The notes beneath the pieces are model-generated. The model was not told where the DNA came from. It searched no databases and was given only the letters and a program-made list of their open reading frames with translations. The position numbers were made by a program, and so were the translations under genes. DNA of 64,000 bases from Pteria penguin. Lineage: Eukaryota > Mollusca > Bivalvia > Pterioida > Pteriidae. The first letter of the stretch is position 1; each line of letters opens with the position of its first letter. Positions 27,501 through 37,910 of the stretch are shown here, in pieces. The stretch is taken from assembly GCA_035048485.1 (NCBI GenBank), contig CM068583.1, positions 47,559,790 to 47,623,789 on the forward strand, read 5' to 3'.

Positions 27501-30500
27501 TCAAATCAAAAAGTTTAGATTTATGATAATTTTCAGACTTATAATGGTTGATATTTTTTGTAGAATAGAGACTCTCTAATCTATACAGTGTTTCAGTCAA
27601 TACATAGCTTGAACTACAGATTCTACATTTGTAATAAAGAAATCCAGTGTATGTGTTTTAAGCATGCATTATACATGTATATAGAATCTATAATAATGTT
27701 ACATTTTTATATCACTGTAAAGTGATATATGCACAAGAATGTACATCTGAATAGGGCATATATAAACTTTCAATGTGTGCTTTGTGGGAAGTTAACTGAG
27801 TGTAAAATTGGTGTATATAGGTCTTAATATTTAATATCTGTTGTGGGTAAATACAGTGGTGTCAACACTTAGCATTTCTTTACTACATTTGTCATATAAT
27901 CCCACACTGGAAATGAATTTGGGTGTGAGCAGAATGCATAACAAACAAATTGACTGGTTTGCAGATATTGTGAATTTAAGCAGTACATGGAACTTTATAT
28001 AAGATATATAAGTGTGGTGACAATGGCCTCAAAGTTTTTTATATTGATCATATTATACATATCATGGTAGAAACAAGAACTTCATGCGCTGATTCTAATC
28101 TCTATGTTATTTACATATTTATATTAGACTGACTTTTTTTAATGTTACATGACCCAGTTTTCTACAGTACATAATAGTCATTATAATATTTCTTGTCCAA
28201 CAGGTTGGAAAACTTAGAAGCAGGAGCCAAGGATGCCAGTGAATTCTTGAAATGGCAATCAACTATGCGACAAAAAGATTTAGATGCACAACTTGCTGAA
28301 ATAGAAAGACGAAGATTACAGGGGAAACTAAGTCATGAAGAGGCCATTCTTGCTAGACAAGACCTCATCCTTGATAACAAGAAAAAAGTCCAGGATATGA
28401 AGGAAGAGGTGAAAACAAGAAGTTATTCTGTTTTATTGTTTGATTCAAATCCTCTTTGCAATACTTTTGCAGTTAAGTTCTATTCATTTTTCTTCTCATG
28501 TGTCAGCTTGATTTATGATGCTAAACTATATGTATTTCAGACACAGAAAATGATGAAGGAATTTTTGGAACAGAAGTTCAAAGAAGAACAAGAAATGAGG
28601 TATGAAATTCATTCACTTAACGTAAATTTAGAATAACATGAATGATAATTAAGTTTGATAAAATTAGTTTTATGTGTAAGTTTACTTACATATAATAAAA
28701 TTTTTCAGACAATTGGTAGAGGACACTATGCAAGGTCATAAAAATGCTAAAGATGCTACAAAGAAATTACAAGATTATAAAAGAAAAATAGGTGAGATTT
28801 TTTATGTGTTTTTATTTTTCATATGTAAGTACTAAAGTTTTCCAGTATTTTTGACTTCAGAAATGAATCCTATATTTTTTTGGTTGATTAAGGTATCAGC
28901 CTAAAATTTGGATAGAAAACTGCATTAGTGGGCGAAGTACATTGATGCAAAAGATTTCCATCCAAATTTTAGGTTGATACCTCAATCAGCCAAACAAATA
29001 TAGGATTCATTTTTCATCATTTTATTTAGCTTATATATGGAAACAAAAATTTAACAATTGTCCAATAAACATAATTTATTAAGGCACTACATTACTATTT
29101 TGTCCTTGATACATGTGAATTGATCGCATAGTAATACAATGACAAGGTAAACAACGCTTTGAAGTCAATAATGACTGCTAAGATGAAGTTCGAAAATGTT
29201 ATCCTAGTGTCCATTGAAAGGATTAGAAGTGAAATAGAATGAACATTTATTGGAAAGAGGCATTAATGAATCTGGTACTTATGGTATTTGTATTTTGAAT
29301 GCTATTAGTATTATTAGAAATGCATGTTGACTGGTGTACGTGCATGCCACAAGTTGGAAAGAGTAGTTTCAGGGACTTAAAGATACAGTGGCAGCAATTG
29401 CTCTGTTGGAAATTCCTGTTCTGTTTGCCTGGTCGGGCATATAATACTGTAAAGATCAGTTATCTGCGTCCATTGTCGAGTGATAGGCTAGTAGCAGATG
29501 AATGTTGTATTATATTTGGCTATTTCTAAACAACACTGTAGACTAGATGATATATCTAGTTATATTTTACTTTTTTATTGAATGACTGTAGGACATTATG
29601 TCATTTATGTAACAATCCAATAAAAAATATAAAACTCTTATCATATTTTCAGCCTCTTGGCCTTTTTCTGGAGAAAATGACATAAATATTACCAGTACTA
29701 TGTAATATCAATCTTGACATCATGTATATTAAAACTGAAAAAAGTAGTCCATGACGTCATGGATGGTGACGACATATTCCCGCATTATTGCGTGACGTCC
29801 TGTTTTATAACACATTACGGAGTTGCATATTTTCACACATCTATCTGTTTTTTCTTTGAGTATTGCATTCATACGGATAAATTGTTTCGAGTTTTCTAAT
29901 CAATATATCCTCGACCAATAATCAAAACTGTTTATCCCCATTGCCCAATTTTTGTAGAATAACGCATTACTGACAGTTGTTCAGATAGTAACATAATAGA
30001 CGTAATAATTTGTAAAAAATGTGACAGAACAATATATATGTGGGGGAGACGGAAAGGACCCTAAAGGACAGTTTGACGGAACATTTGCTCAGTATCCGAA
30101 ACCATGCTGATAAACCTATAAATAGACTTTTTGAGAAACATACAGGAAAAGATATCAGTTGCGTAAAAGAAAATTAAATGATTCATTTATGTTTAATTTT
30201 TTTATTTAGGGGTTCGCATGTAAAGATATGATTTTGTCATAAAGAACATACTACTGAAATCAATAGAAAGACATTAAACAATAAAGTATTTTACTGTACA
30301 GTGATGATTCATGAATCTGGGCTTTGATAATCTAGAAAAATTAATTAGACAGTCAAAAGCACTAGAGAGCACAGTTTTTACATTGTTACTTTGCTATAAA
30401 TATCTGGAAATTCTTATAACAGATCTGTGCAAAAATTTTATGGGTGGATGTATGAATTAACCTTAAAATTATTTTACATTACTCCAGAACAATTTTTACT

Positions 30501-33500
30501 GAACATCTCATACTTCTAGTAACTGGATACTACCAATTTCTTTGTATGATTACCCCAATAACTTGATGTATTTATAATGGCCAGTCATGTGCAGTAAATT
30601 AATTACACAAGTTTAATATCCATGTTTACTTTTCAGTTGCTTTTAGTTGTATTAGAAAAACAAGTTGTTGGAGATAACTGGCTTATAATGAATATCTACA
30701 AGCTGATGCTTTATGAGTACTTTCCACTTATTTTTGATTTATTGATTTATTTATAAACATGTATCAAGACAGACATTAGTAACAAATACACTCCAAAGGG
30801 GGACTATAGTGGTGATCATCGATTGAGTGAAGAATATAGAAAGAGTAGCGTTTTAGGCAGACTTACTGATACTATAGAGATTTTACATACTGGAATAATT
30901 CATCCCCTATTGTGACCTCCTTGCTTAAATGGACTTCGATATGGAATTTTGTCCATTAATAAAGAAATTCAATAGTTCTAAGTGTGCAGATCACTCAAAA
31001 ATTATGACAAAATTTAATCATATTGTTTGAAATGGCCACAAAATTAATTCTCCTATAAATGTCAGCAGCTCATACGTACTGGGATTTTAAGATGACCTTA
31101 GATCTGCACAATTATGTCAACCTATAACAACAATACATCTGACACATTTCTTTTAAATGTACCACACTTGTATAATTTTTAATGTTCTACATCTGAGGCA
31201 TCAATGACTTCTTCAAGATTATAACAACAATTCAAATAGTATTGTGGCTTCAAATATAAGCATTTGAAAGAGGCAGGGAAACAGAACATCAGGAATTTTG
31301 ACTGGTAAATTTGTAGTCAAGAAGCAGCGCAACAAAACTAAAAAGGGTCATACTATGATAAAACAGAGAATAAATGATTTTCTTTTAGATAATATCAATG
31401 ATGTCAGTAGTTCAGATGATTATCTGCAGTGTTGTAAGACTTAATGAGTTACCACTGTAGTTGCTTGATATCAAAAGGCATGAAAAAATTGCCCTTTTTT
31501 AATATATGTTTGTTGTATTTGAAATTCATAACAATTTATCTTATGGTTTTACATAGATTTCCTTGGTATTATTTTTCAGTACAAGAAGTAAATGAAGAAA
31601 GTAAAGAGTTAATGAAACAGGCCCTTGAGGAGGTATTTATATTATCATAAAATTGCATGATAATTTCTTTAGATGGTAAAGATATTATAAGTATGCAGCA
31701 CTATCTGTTCTGTTCTTATTAATAATATTGTCTTCATTACACAGGCTGAAAAAGAGATGCGACGGAGGATGGAATTAATTCATCAGATTAGAGCCATGGA
31801 GGCAGTTCCTATCATTCGTCAGAAGTTTGTAGACCTCACGGCTACATCAGGTCATGGTCTGCTGAGTGAAATGTCTATAGCAGAGGTACCTGCTTTTAAT
31901 TATTATATAAATTCCCCGTTTAGCAAAGCAATAATACTCCATGCCTTTTTATTACCAAAAGAATACAAGAGCTTAAATAGCTTCCTTTTACATTTATCTT
32001 TAATTCATCTTATAAATTAAAAATTAAACTAATTCATATTGAAAAATTGATTGCTTTTTTATTGCTTAGTTACATTATCTTGATACTTATTTATTTATTT
32101 TTTGCTATATTTATTTATGAAAGTTTGAGTTAATGATCTGCAACATTAACATACAAGTTTGTAAAAAGTGCAGTCCATGTACATAAATTACATTTTATAC
32201 ACACAGTGGATTAATGTACACTCCCAAATATATATCTGATTTTCTATTCTATTTTTACTAGAAAGAAATGTATACTGAACATATTATGAATTTTTCGTTC
32301 GCATGTCCACAGCAAGTATTGGACATAACAACCGGTATCCAGTTTACAGTCATTTATAATTCCTTGTTATCAAATCATTTGCTGAAAGTTCACCAAGCAC
32401 ATTTAGCTGGAAATTTTTATGCAGATATCATTTGTTGAAAAGAAAAAGACGGTATATTTTTTCATCCTTTGCATATTGCACGCCTGGGAAATCGACACCA
32501 GAATTAATTTTCCAAAAAATGTGTACTATACACTACTGATTACAATAATTGCATAACAATTCAGCAATCGTAATTGCAAATGTCTACGTTATAAACCTAT
32601 TTCATTACTTATTATATGAAAGGTCAAGACGGTAACAGGATACCGGTAGCGTTCAACCTCAGTTGGTTACGGAATCTTCCATGCTGCTTTAATGGCCAAT
32701 ATACACCTTCACTACATATTTAGTTACTTTATTTGCATAATACTTAACTCAAGAATTATTTCGTTTGATAAATACCTTTGCATAATCAAGTGCGAGTTTG
32801 AGTTATTGAGAGAGAAATATGAATGATTATAATTATCATACTTTAAGATTAGTATGAGTCATACTTTAAGATTAGTATGAGTCATTGAAAAATCGACTCA
32901 TCTGAATTCGAGTTACGGGGAGTAAAAATACTGTAAAATATGGAAAATAAAATCAGGATTTTTAGATCAGTTTGAGCTAATGATAAATTCAAATTGTTGG
33001 TGTCAGTTGTATATGTAGAACAAATTATGAACAGGCTTACTTTATGATAAAAGAAAAAGATTTCTGTTGATTGAGCTAGTTTAGATTTGTTGGTATTATA
33101 TTTGACTAGGCTAGAAGGTATAGTTTGAAGAGCTTTTCAGATTCTCCATGTTAGATTGTTTTTCTTCAGACACGACACTGAAATCAAGGTTCCATATGTC
33201 ATTGATAGGTCAGGGTACATACATATTCTTCATTATTTCAGACCTGTGGATTTCCAAAGCAAATGCTGCAAATTATTGGTAATATTAGTGCAAAATTACT
33301 GAACAAGGTATATAATAATTGATACCTTAAAAACAAGAATTAAATATCTTACTAACTTCAATATAATTTGATGGAAATATTACAATTTTACAGCTGAAAG
33401 AACGGTTATCACTACTGAAAACAGCTGAAGCCCAGGAAGAGGAACAGAAACGAGATGAAATACTAGCCAGTAAACAGGTATGTACGTGGATGATATTTGT

Positions 33501-34852
33501 TATAGTTCTCTGAAGTAAAGTCAAACTAAAGTAAACTTTGTTGGTATTATATATATAATATTTCACTGAAACATGTGGTTAATAGCTTTCAAGTCTTTGT
33601 GGATTAAAATTAATTTTAAGATCAGTAATTTTTTTTTATCAGGCTAAAGACCAGTTGCTCTTGGATACCTTAGAGACCATATCTAAACATCGCTTAGAGC
33701 AGACAAAATCAGCAGCTATAAGGTAAATGCTCATGAGACTCAGGGTTCCTTATCAAGTGTTAGTTCTCATAAATAAACTCTATAATACTTGGTCTGGAAT
33801 TTATTTTATATTATCGTATTATGTGACAATAAAGACACTTTACTGCTTTTCCTACTTTTTTATTTACTCCTTCCTTTTTCCTCAAAAAAACCTTTAACTA
33901 TTCCTGCTTTTTGGCAAAAGAAATTATGGTAATCTCTTACAACAAAATCTTTTGGTTATTACTAAAATACATTTATGTATCATGCTAAGTGATGGTATAT
34001 TTGCATATTCAACATATAATGTAGTACATCTTGTGCACAAGATCTCCTGTAACAATGGGTGTTAAAATATAAAGCTTCTAAATTTAGTTGAATTATAACC
34101 ATTTTTGTAAACAAAAGATGACAAAAGCCTTGATATCCTTACTTTTTCAATATAAAGCTTTATTTTTTATGAGAAGCCAGTTTGATCCCCAAACAGGCTT
34201 AGAGGAAATTACAAATGCATGGTTCATGTTTTTCTTATTGAAGGTTGGAATGCAAAAAGAAAGGAATCCCCAAAAAGCCAGAAATTAAAGACCAAAAATT
34301 ATTGGATTTAGAGAAGAAATTAGAAGAAAGAAGAGCTCAGAGAAAACTTGAGCAAGAAAAATCTAAAATAACTGCCAGTAATCAGTCTGCTGTCAAAACA
34401 AGAAATCTCATTCAACAAAAGGTATTTTTAATTGTATATTATTTCAGGTGATGCTTAGAGCATTGATCTTGTTCTAAGACATGGTCAGGTCAAGACATTT
34501 ACCATTGTATATTGTTTATCAATCTGCTATACCATTCATTTGTCTTCCTTTAACCCTCTTTGTGTAAAGCTATGTAGAATAGAACATAAAGTGCAGAGAA
34601 ATCCAACCCAGCTTGAAAAGTTTGACTTTCATTTGTAGCTCCTCCAAAAAACATCCTGTACAAATGTTTTATTAATTATGACTGAATTCAATGTAAATAC
34701 TTTTTTTTTATTAGAAAACACTTGAAGAAAGTCGATGGCAAGAACTGGAAATGACACAAGAGAGGGCAGCGAAGCTCATGGGTCATAAGAATGTCATGAA
34801 GAGTAAATCAGCCAGCCGACTGGCTGCAGGATCAGCTATAATGGCCGTATAG
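7657..34852 (+). CDS. CFAP99: Cilia- and flagella-associated protein 99-like (18 coding exons)
   Basis: Coding exons: 7657-7770, 8235-8379, 8769-8863, 11368-11480, 18417-18508, 21571-21629, 21893-22000, 22630-22782, 25849-25937, 28204-28408, 28541-28599, 28709-28791, 31580-31632, 31745-31885, 33394-33477, 33643-33722, 34244-34421 and 34715-34852. All junctions use GT..AG, phases join without a break, and the product is 662 residues ending at TAG 34850. The first coding exon opens 4 nt before the ATG, so a 5' UTR exon lies upstream. The protein is rich in Lys, Glu and Arg and largely helical. I identify the family from the segment beginning TTAQILREGKLYQQRENEEI, the following RLENLEAGAKDASEFLKWQ, and MSIAELKERLSLLKTAEAQ; this rests on recall, not a search. 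The family is linked to motile cilia and flagella; its biochemical role is not established. Confidence 0.85.
8864..11367 (+). other. CFAP99-like intron 3
   Basis: No nested gene seen. Open frames such as 10706-10906 lack splice or family support. A CTAC/TACC microsatellite of about five units lies at 11040-11060. Confidence 0.55.
11481..15000 (+). other. CFAP99-like intron 4, proximal part
   Basis: Mostly diverged dispersed repeat text. At 11690-12130 and 12410-12660 there are pieces repeating phrases such as GGGAAATTTAGGGTTT and CATAGGTC. At 13780-13980 there is a segment with the GTGACCTTGACC phrase common in mollusc repeats. T-runs occur at 13033-13100 and a G-run at 14461-14470. No coding feature supported. 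Confidence 0.4.
13245..13440 (+). mobile_element. Diverged tRNA-headed SINE, + copy
   Basis: The head reads GCATAACTCAATCAGTAGCA (box A region) and CCTTAGTTTTGATCCCCACC (box B region). The body reads AGATCCCTCCTAGGGTGGGT and AGAAATTTCTGTACAATG, matching the body of the 6740-7007 copy. No target-site duplication found. An old insertion. Confidence 0.65.
14990..15175 (-). mobile_element. SINE remnant fused to the 34-bp array
   Basis: The order ATGCTGATGGCACCAGCTGC, CAGCAGACCCTCC, TAGTGAGTGATTTTTCATTA, GGGCCCTTGGTTTTACTTTC matches the body of the 6740-7007 SINE in the same orientation. The tRNA-like head that should follow is missing, and the tandem array begins at that point. Confidence 0.6.
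15176..17445. repeat. 34-bp tandem array (~66 units) with hairpin core
   Basis: The unit is ACACAGACAAGTCA plus the 20-base core CCTGTCTGACTCAAGACAGG. The core's ends are inverted repeats (CCTGTC / GACAGG), so each unit can form a 6-bp stem with an 8-base loop. The core contains TGACTCA, the consensus AP-1 site, and the unit contains CACCTG, an E-box. Units vary by point changes and by loss of short blocks. A ~1-kb block is duplicated inside the array. It lies in intron 4 of the CFAP99-like gene; long open frames on the - strand here are by-products of periodicity. Confidence 0.95.
15384..17370. repeat. ~1-kb higher-order duplication inside the 34-bp array
   Basis: Block 15384-16360 is repeated as 16361-17370. 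Shared private variants (GACACACAAAAATTCACC, GGACAAAGATAAGCCACC, GTCAAGTTAACATGTGACTC) recur at an offset of 977 bp early in the block and 1011 bp late in it. The 34-bp difference is exactly one extra unit in the second copy. Confidence 0.9.
17446..18416 (+). other. CFAP99-like intron 4, distal part
   Basis: Unique-looking AT-rich intron sequence up to the 3' splice site TTTTTTTTTAG at 18407-18416. No feature recognised. Confidence 0.5.
19141..19288. repeat. Foldback element with ~50-bp arms
   Basis: The left arm 19141-19190 (TCTGTCAATCGATGTATAGA, GGCACAAACCAAATATAATC) pairs with the right arm 19239-19288. A second partial copy of the left-arm phrase (TATCGATGTATAGACAAAGA) sits in the loop at 19198-19229. 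Non-coding, in intron 5. Confidence 0.85.
19784..20835. repeat. Dispersed repeat with five ~159-bp core units
   Basis: It opens with TATGCTCCCCTTCGAAGAAG and ends near GGAGGGGGGCATATGCTATG. Between lie five related units starting at about 19849, 20008, 20167, 20329 and 20488. Two unit types alternate: A has CTCTGAAACCAATAAAGAT and B has CTCAGGAATGGATAGAGAT, in the order A-B-A-B-B. Tandem ~160-bp cores are a known trait of the 'pearl' group of bivalve elements; membership is inference. Confidence 0.75.
21571..28791 (+). CDS. CFAP99: CFAP99-like middle part (exons 6-12)
   Basis: Exons 6-12 encode about residues 187-438. A Pro/Arg/Lys-rich link (PFDITQPRPRSIPVPMP, then PKLSKSRPVPKNLYNEP) leads into a long charged helix with the family's most recognisable text (QILREGKLYQQRENEEIKR, LEAGAKDASEFLKWQ, QLAEIERRRLQGKLSHEEA). 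Heptad-like Leu/Ile spacing suggests coiled coil. Exon 9 has a weak 3' splice site (TATAAATAG) just after the MITE-bearing intron 8, but the downstream frame fits only this junction. Confidence 0.85.
22970..25096. repeat. 29-bp tandem array (~70 units) in intron 8
   Basis: The unit is CCTCAGCCTG joined to CTCTTGTTTACTTGTGTAA, with CATCAGCTAG/CTCCTG variants dominating the 22970-23800 end and CAGCC[T/A]G/CTCTTG variants the other end. The second half holds TGTTTAC, a forkhead core, in nearly every unit. Nested periods are visible: a marked variant block recurs at +319 (11 units; 24007 and 24326) and another at +174 (6 units; 24587 and 24761). Non-coding. Confidence 0.95.
25112..25510. mobile_element. 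MITE with ~95-bp terminal inverted repeats
   Basis: The left end ATGCTCCTTAATTTTATCAT and the right end (reverse complement) ATGCTCCTTAGTTTTATCGT continue as matched arms through TTCGCTGTGGTAGAATT, CACTCCGTAGCAGTTCATCT and GACCAATCA. The ~400-bp element has no transposase. It starts about 15 bases after the 29-bp array ends. A target-site duplication is not clear. Confidence 0.85.
25938..28203 (+). other. CFAP99-like intron 9
   Basis: Contains two - strand open frames (26485-26865, 126 codons; 26148-25888, 86 codons). The second reads KVITPEKKVIAMSAASLKPT and then a Lys/Arg/Ser-rich piece. I do not recognise either. They could be part of a mobile element or an unrecognised nested gene. The rest is AT-rich intron. 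Confidence 0.35.
28861..29012. repeat. Foldback element with ~53-bp arms
   Basis: The left arm 28861-28913 (AAATGAATCCTATATTTTTT, GGTATCAGCCTAAAATTTGG) pairs with the right arm 28959-29012 (CCAAATTTTAGGTTGATACC, ATATAGGATTCATTTTT); the loop is about 45 bp. In intron 12. Confidence 0.85.
29013..31579 (+). other. CFAP99-like intron 12, remainder
   Basis: Intron sequence holding the Penelope-like remnant at 30001-30176 and a TGACGTCATGGATGGTGACG patch near 29751. Open frames at 29299-29529 and 29714-29899 have no recognisable product. Confidence 0.4.
30001..30176 (+). pseudogene. Penelope-like retroelement remnant (GIY-YIG endonuclease end)
   Basis: The frame gives YVGETERTLKDSLTEHLL, then SIRNHADKPINRLFEKHTG, a layout I recognise as the C-terminal GIY-YIG endonuclease of Penelope-like elements (YVGET.RTLK.R..EH..SI.N). 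The upstream Cys pair (CKKC) is in a different frame, so there is a frameshift near 30035. No reverse transcriptase domain is nearby: an isolated dead fragment. Confidence 0.65.
31580..34852 (+). CDS. CFAP99: CFAP99-like C-terminal part (exons 13-18)
   Basis: Exons 13-18 encode about residues 439-662, another charged helical stretch (EKEMRRRMELIHQIRAMEAV, ISKHRLEQTKSAAIR, DLEKKLEERRAQRKLEQEK) ending in a small-residue tail (KSASRLAAGSAIMAV). A 38-base AG..GT-flanked segment at 33242-33279 was considered as an extra exon and left out because it breaks phase. Confidence 0.85.
32025..33393 (+). other. CFAP99-like intron 14
   Basis: AT-rich intron. A 23-bp palindrome-bearing unit (CATACTTTAAGATTAGTATG) is tandemly doubled at 32839-32886. 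No gene seen. Confidence 0.5.
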
Positions 34853-36200
34853 ATTTTGTTTTCTCCTAAAAAAAATTGACCTGTTCTTCAGTCATTTATC
34901 TTATCCACAGTGCATACTATCAATAATGTTGGAATTTTATTACAAATCAGTCACAACAGTGTAACAAGAGTGTTGGGGTTTTTAGTATTTTTTGGGTGGG
35001 AGGGGACCAATTTAATGAAATATTTAAAAGCATATAGACAATGATAGCTGCATTAAGAGACACTGTCTTAGTGACACTGAAAAATCATTAGTATTAACAA
35101 TTGGCAAGGAATTCAGTTATATATAGAATGTGATGTGATATATTATGAATCTAGATTTCCGTCCAGTAAGGTGGCACATTTTGCATTTTGTACTTTTATC
35201 ACTTTTTGTTATCAGTATATATTTGTAATAAATAATTGTTTTATGTTATTCTGAATAAATCCTGTTTACAAGTTTTAAATTCTGCCTTGAACATTAACAA
35301 GCCTAGATTGGTGAGTGAAGGTCATAATGGGAAGGTTACAGGTCTAAACTTTACAAAACACTTTGCTGTGTGTATGTTTATAATAACAGAAAGGAAAGTA
35401 GACATGCGATTCAGTTATACGAGAATAGTCACTACAGACATGCAGAGAATAAGCACAAAAAAAGGCATCACAAAAACTATTCAGTAGTAATGCAGTTGTA
35501 CTACTGACTTCAGACAGTCAGTTGAAATGACAATCTTCATCAGTTGGTGTGGTTAATCGGTATATGATTCCATCTTACCACTGACTGCAAAAGCAATACA
35601 ATAAGAGAACACAAATTTAGAAATTTAGAAATATTGCTCCATATAGAGAGCCTGAACCAACAGGTTACTCAAGTTGAGAGGCTGTACAAATATGAACATG
35701 AGGATTATGGAATAGATATAAAATTCAAACATATTTAGTGACATTGAAATGAGCCAACCATGCTCCAACTGTCTGAAATTGAGCTAATGTCCCTGATTTA
35801 TTGGAGTATAATGGAAAATATTTGATATTAAACAGGAAATGTTTAATAGGCTGTTGTTGAAGACTGTCTTGGCACCTTAATTTTCCTAAATCATCGAAGC
35901 AGGTCTAACATTAACGCTTTAACTACTGCTGGTGTTACCTCAATACAGGTAAAATATTTCAGAACCAGATGTTACAAATATCAAGTCTGACCAAAGTACA
36001 AGAAAGAAACAGAGGGATTTTCTTTTAGACGAGGTAATGGCAGGTAGAGGGAGAAAATCCAGCTCCAAGATTTTAAAGATGGTCTCCACATTGAATTACA
36101 TAATACTATTTATTCGTGTACGTTGATCACATATCTTAAACATTATCAGTCATGCAAAGTTAAATTGTATCTAGAGATTTCTACAAAAACGAGGGAGAAA
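34853..36200. other. Intergenic DNA and 3' UTR of the CFAP99-like gene
   Basis: The first ~400 bases are probable 3' UTR with polyA signals. Beyond, no gene is recognised; an open frame at 35236-35487 lacks support. Confidence 0.5.
35227..35259 (+). terminator. Candidate polyadenylation signals of the CFAP99-like gene
   Basis: AATAAA occurs at 35227-35232 and 35254-35259, about 375 and 400 bases after the stop codon, followed by a T/G-rich patch. No other strong signal is nearer the stop. Cleavage site inferred only. Confidence 0.5.
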
Positions 36201-36209
36201 GCATACTGA

Positions 36210-36790
36210 ACCCCTTTGGCTAAAACTGTCAAACTTGTTACAGAAACTCCTAAACATGTCAAAGGGACAATTATATCATTTTTCCAGGTCAGGGGACAGG
36301 TCAAGTTCTTGCACTAATCTTTGTTGATGAAGTTTGTAAAGAGAATACAAAATTACTTGGTCCAATAACTTTAAATTTGGTAAACATACTTCTAGTGACA
36401 AGTGGCTGATGCCTATTGTTTTTCTGGGTAAGAAGTCATTAAGGTTAAGATCCATGCTAAACATTGTTCATAAAGCATGTAAACATGAAACATACCAGAC
36501 CGTTTTCACTAGGACCATCAAACTTGGTACACATACTTCTGTGACAGTAGCCGATCATCATTGTATTTCTGAGTAAGAAGTCAAAGGTCAAGATACGTGC
36601 TAAATATTGTTGATAAAGGATGTAGATATGAAACGGACCATTGTGGATGGACCATTAAACTCCGTACGCATATTACTGAAGTACAGAAGAGAATACCTGT
36701 TACTTTTCAAGGTCTTTGGCAAAGGTCAAGGTCACATGGTTAATATTGTTGATTTAAACCATATAAATAATTTTCAATTTCTGGGCACAA
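36210..36790. repeat. Degenerate ~140-bp tandem repeats
   Basis: Three or four units share AAACTTGGTACACATACTTC, GTAAGAAGTCA..GGT.AAGAT and TAAATATTGTTGATAAA. Anchors lie at about 36366, 36511 and 36649. Poorly conserved; non-coding. Confidence 0.6.
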
Positions 36791-36829
36791 TAAACTGAAA
36801 GAGAAAGTTTTAAAAGTCAGTCTGGGGTA

Positions 36830-37910
36830 GAACAGTGTGTATTAAAAGATAACCTTTTAAAAACATGTTTGATACTACAATTCATATGGATACTGTGTAC
36901 TAAGTATGAACTCTTTTTGGTACCTGAGAAAATAGAAAATCCTCTACACAAGTCTTTGTAAAAACTGTTGGGCAAGATGGTCAAAATACTGCAAAAGGGT
37001 TTTCCCTTGAATACATGCAAAGTAACATGTCATACTAATGTTATATACTAAATATGAAGTCAGTGTGGATTGTGGTTCTTGAAAAGAAATTTTTAAAACA
37101 TTTCCTGCATACACTTAGGTGAAAACTGTTTGGCCCTTTAGAGTGGTCAAATAGTGTGACACATCCTTCCCTAGAACACTCTTATCCAGCATGATGTGAG
37201 GATGCTATATATTAAATATGAAGTTATTGTGGCTAGTTGTTCATGCAAAAGAACTTTTTATATGTTTTCTATATAAACTTGTGTAAAAACTGTCAACCCC
37301 TGGGGTGGGTTATAAATATTACCAAAATGCATCAACTTAAACAAATTTAACACTACATGTCAAAAGAATGATGTAAACCAAATATGAATTCATTGTCGTT
37401 TGCAGTTCTTGAGAAGAAAATTTCTGAAAAATATTTCCTATAGAAGTGTATTGAAAAACTGTCAATTCCTGGGGCAGGACTAAATATAGCTGAAAGACCT
37501 TCCCTTCAGGAACTTGATACTACATCTCACAAGGATGTAACATTCTAGATATTACATGCAAGTCATTGTGACCTGTACTTCTTGCAAAAATATCTTTTAT
37601 AGATATTTCCTGTTCCTATGTAAAAAGGCTATTGCCTCTAGGGCAGAGCCAAATATACTTGGAAGGCCTCCTTTTGAACAAAGTTGATGCTATATATCAT
37701 AAGGAAACTATATATCGGTACAGTATATGAAATTATTGTTGCTTATGGTTCTGAAAAAAAAATTTAATGGTATTTTCTATACATTATCTATGATAAAACA
37801 GTAGGTCCCTAGCGTGGAGCTAAATGTTGCTGTAGAGCCTTCCTCTGACCAAACTTCAGGTCATAAGGATGCAAAGATGAATGTTTGCTTGTGGTTCTAA
37901 ATAAAATTTA
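36830..37910. repeat. Degenerate ~165-bp tandem repeats
   Basis: About seven units recur with the phrases ATATGAAGT.ATTGTGG, GGTTCTTGAAAAGAAA, TTTCCT and AAAACTGT. Anchors lie at about 36905, 37052, 37218, 37383, 37557, 37726 and 37872. An old satellite-like block in the convergent intergenic region. Confidence 0.65.

Noticed and set aside
33242..33279. Extra mini-exon for the CFAP99-like gene
   Set aside because: AG and GT flanks are present but 38 bases would break the phase between exons 14 and 15, which join cleanly without it.
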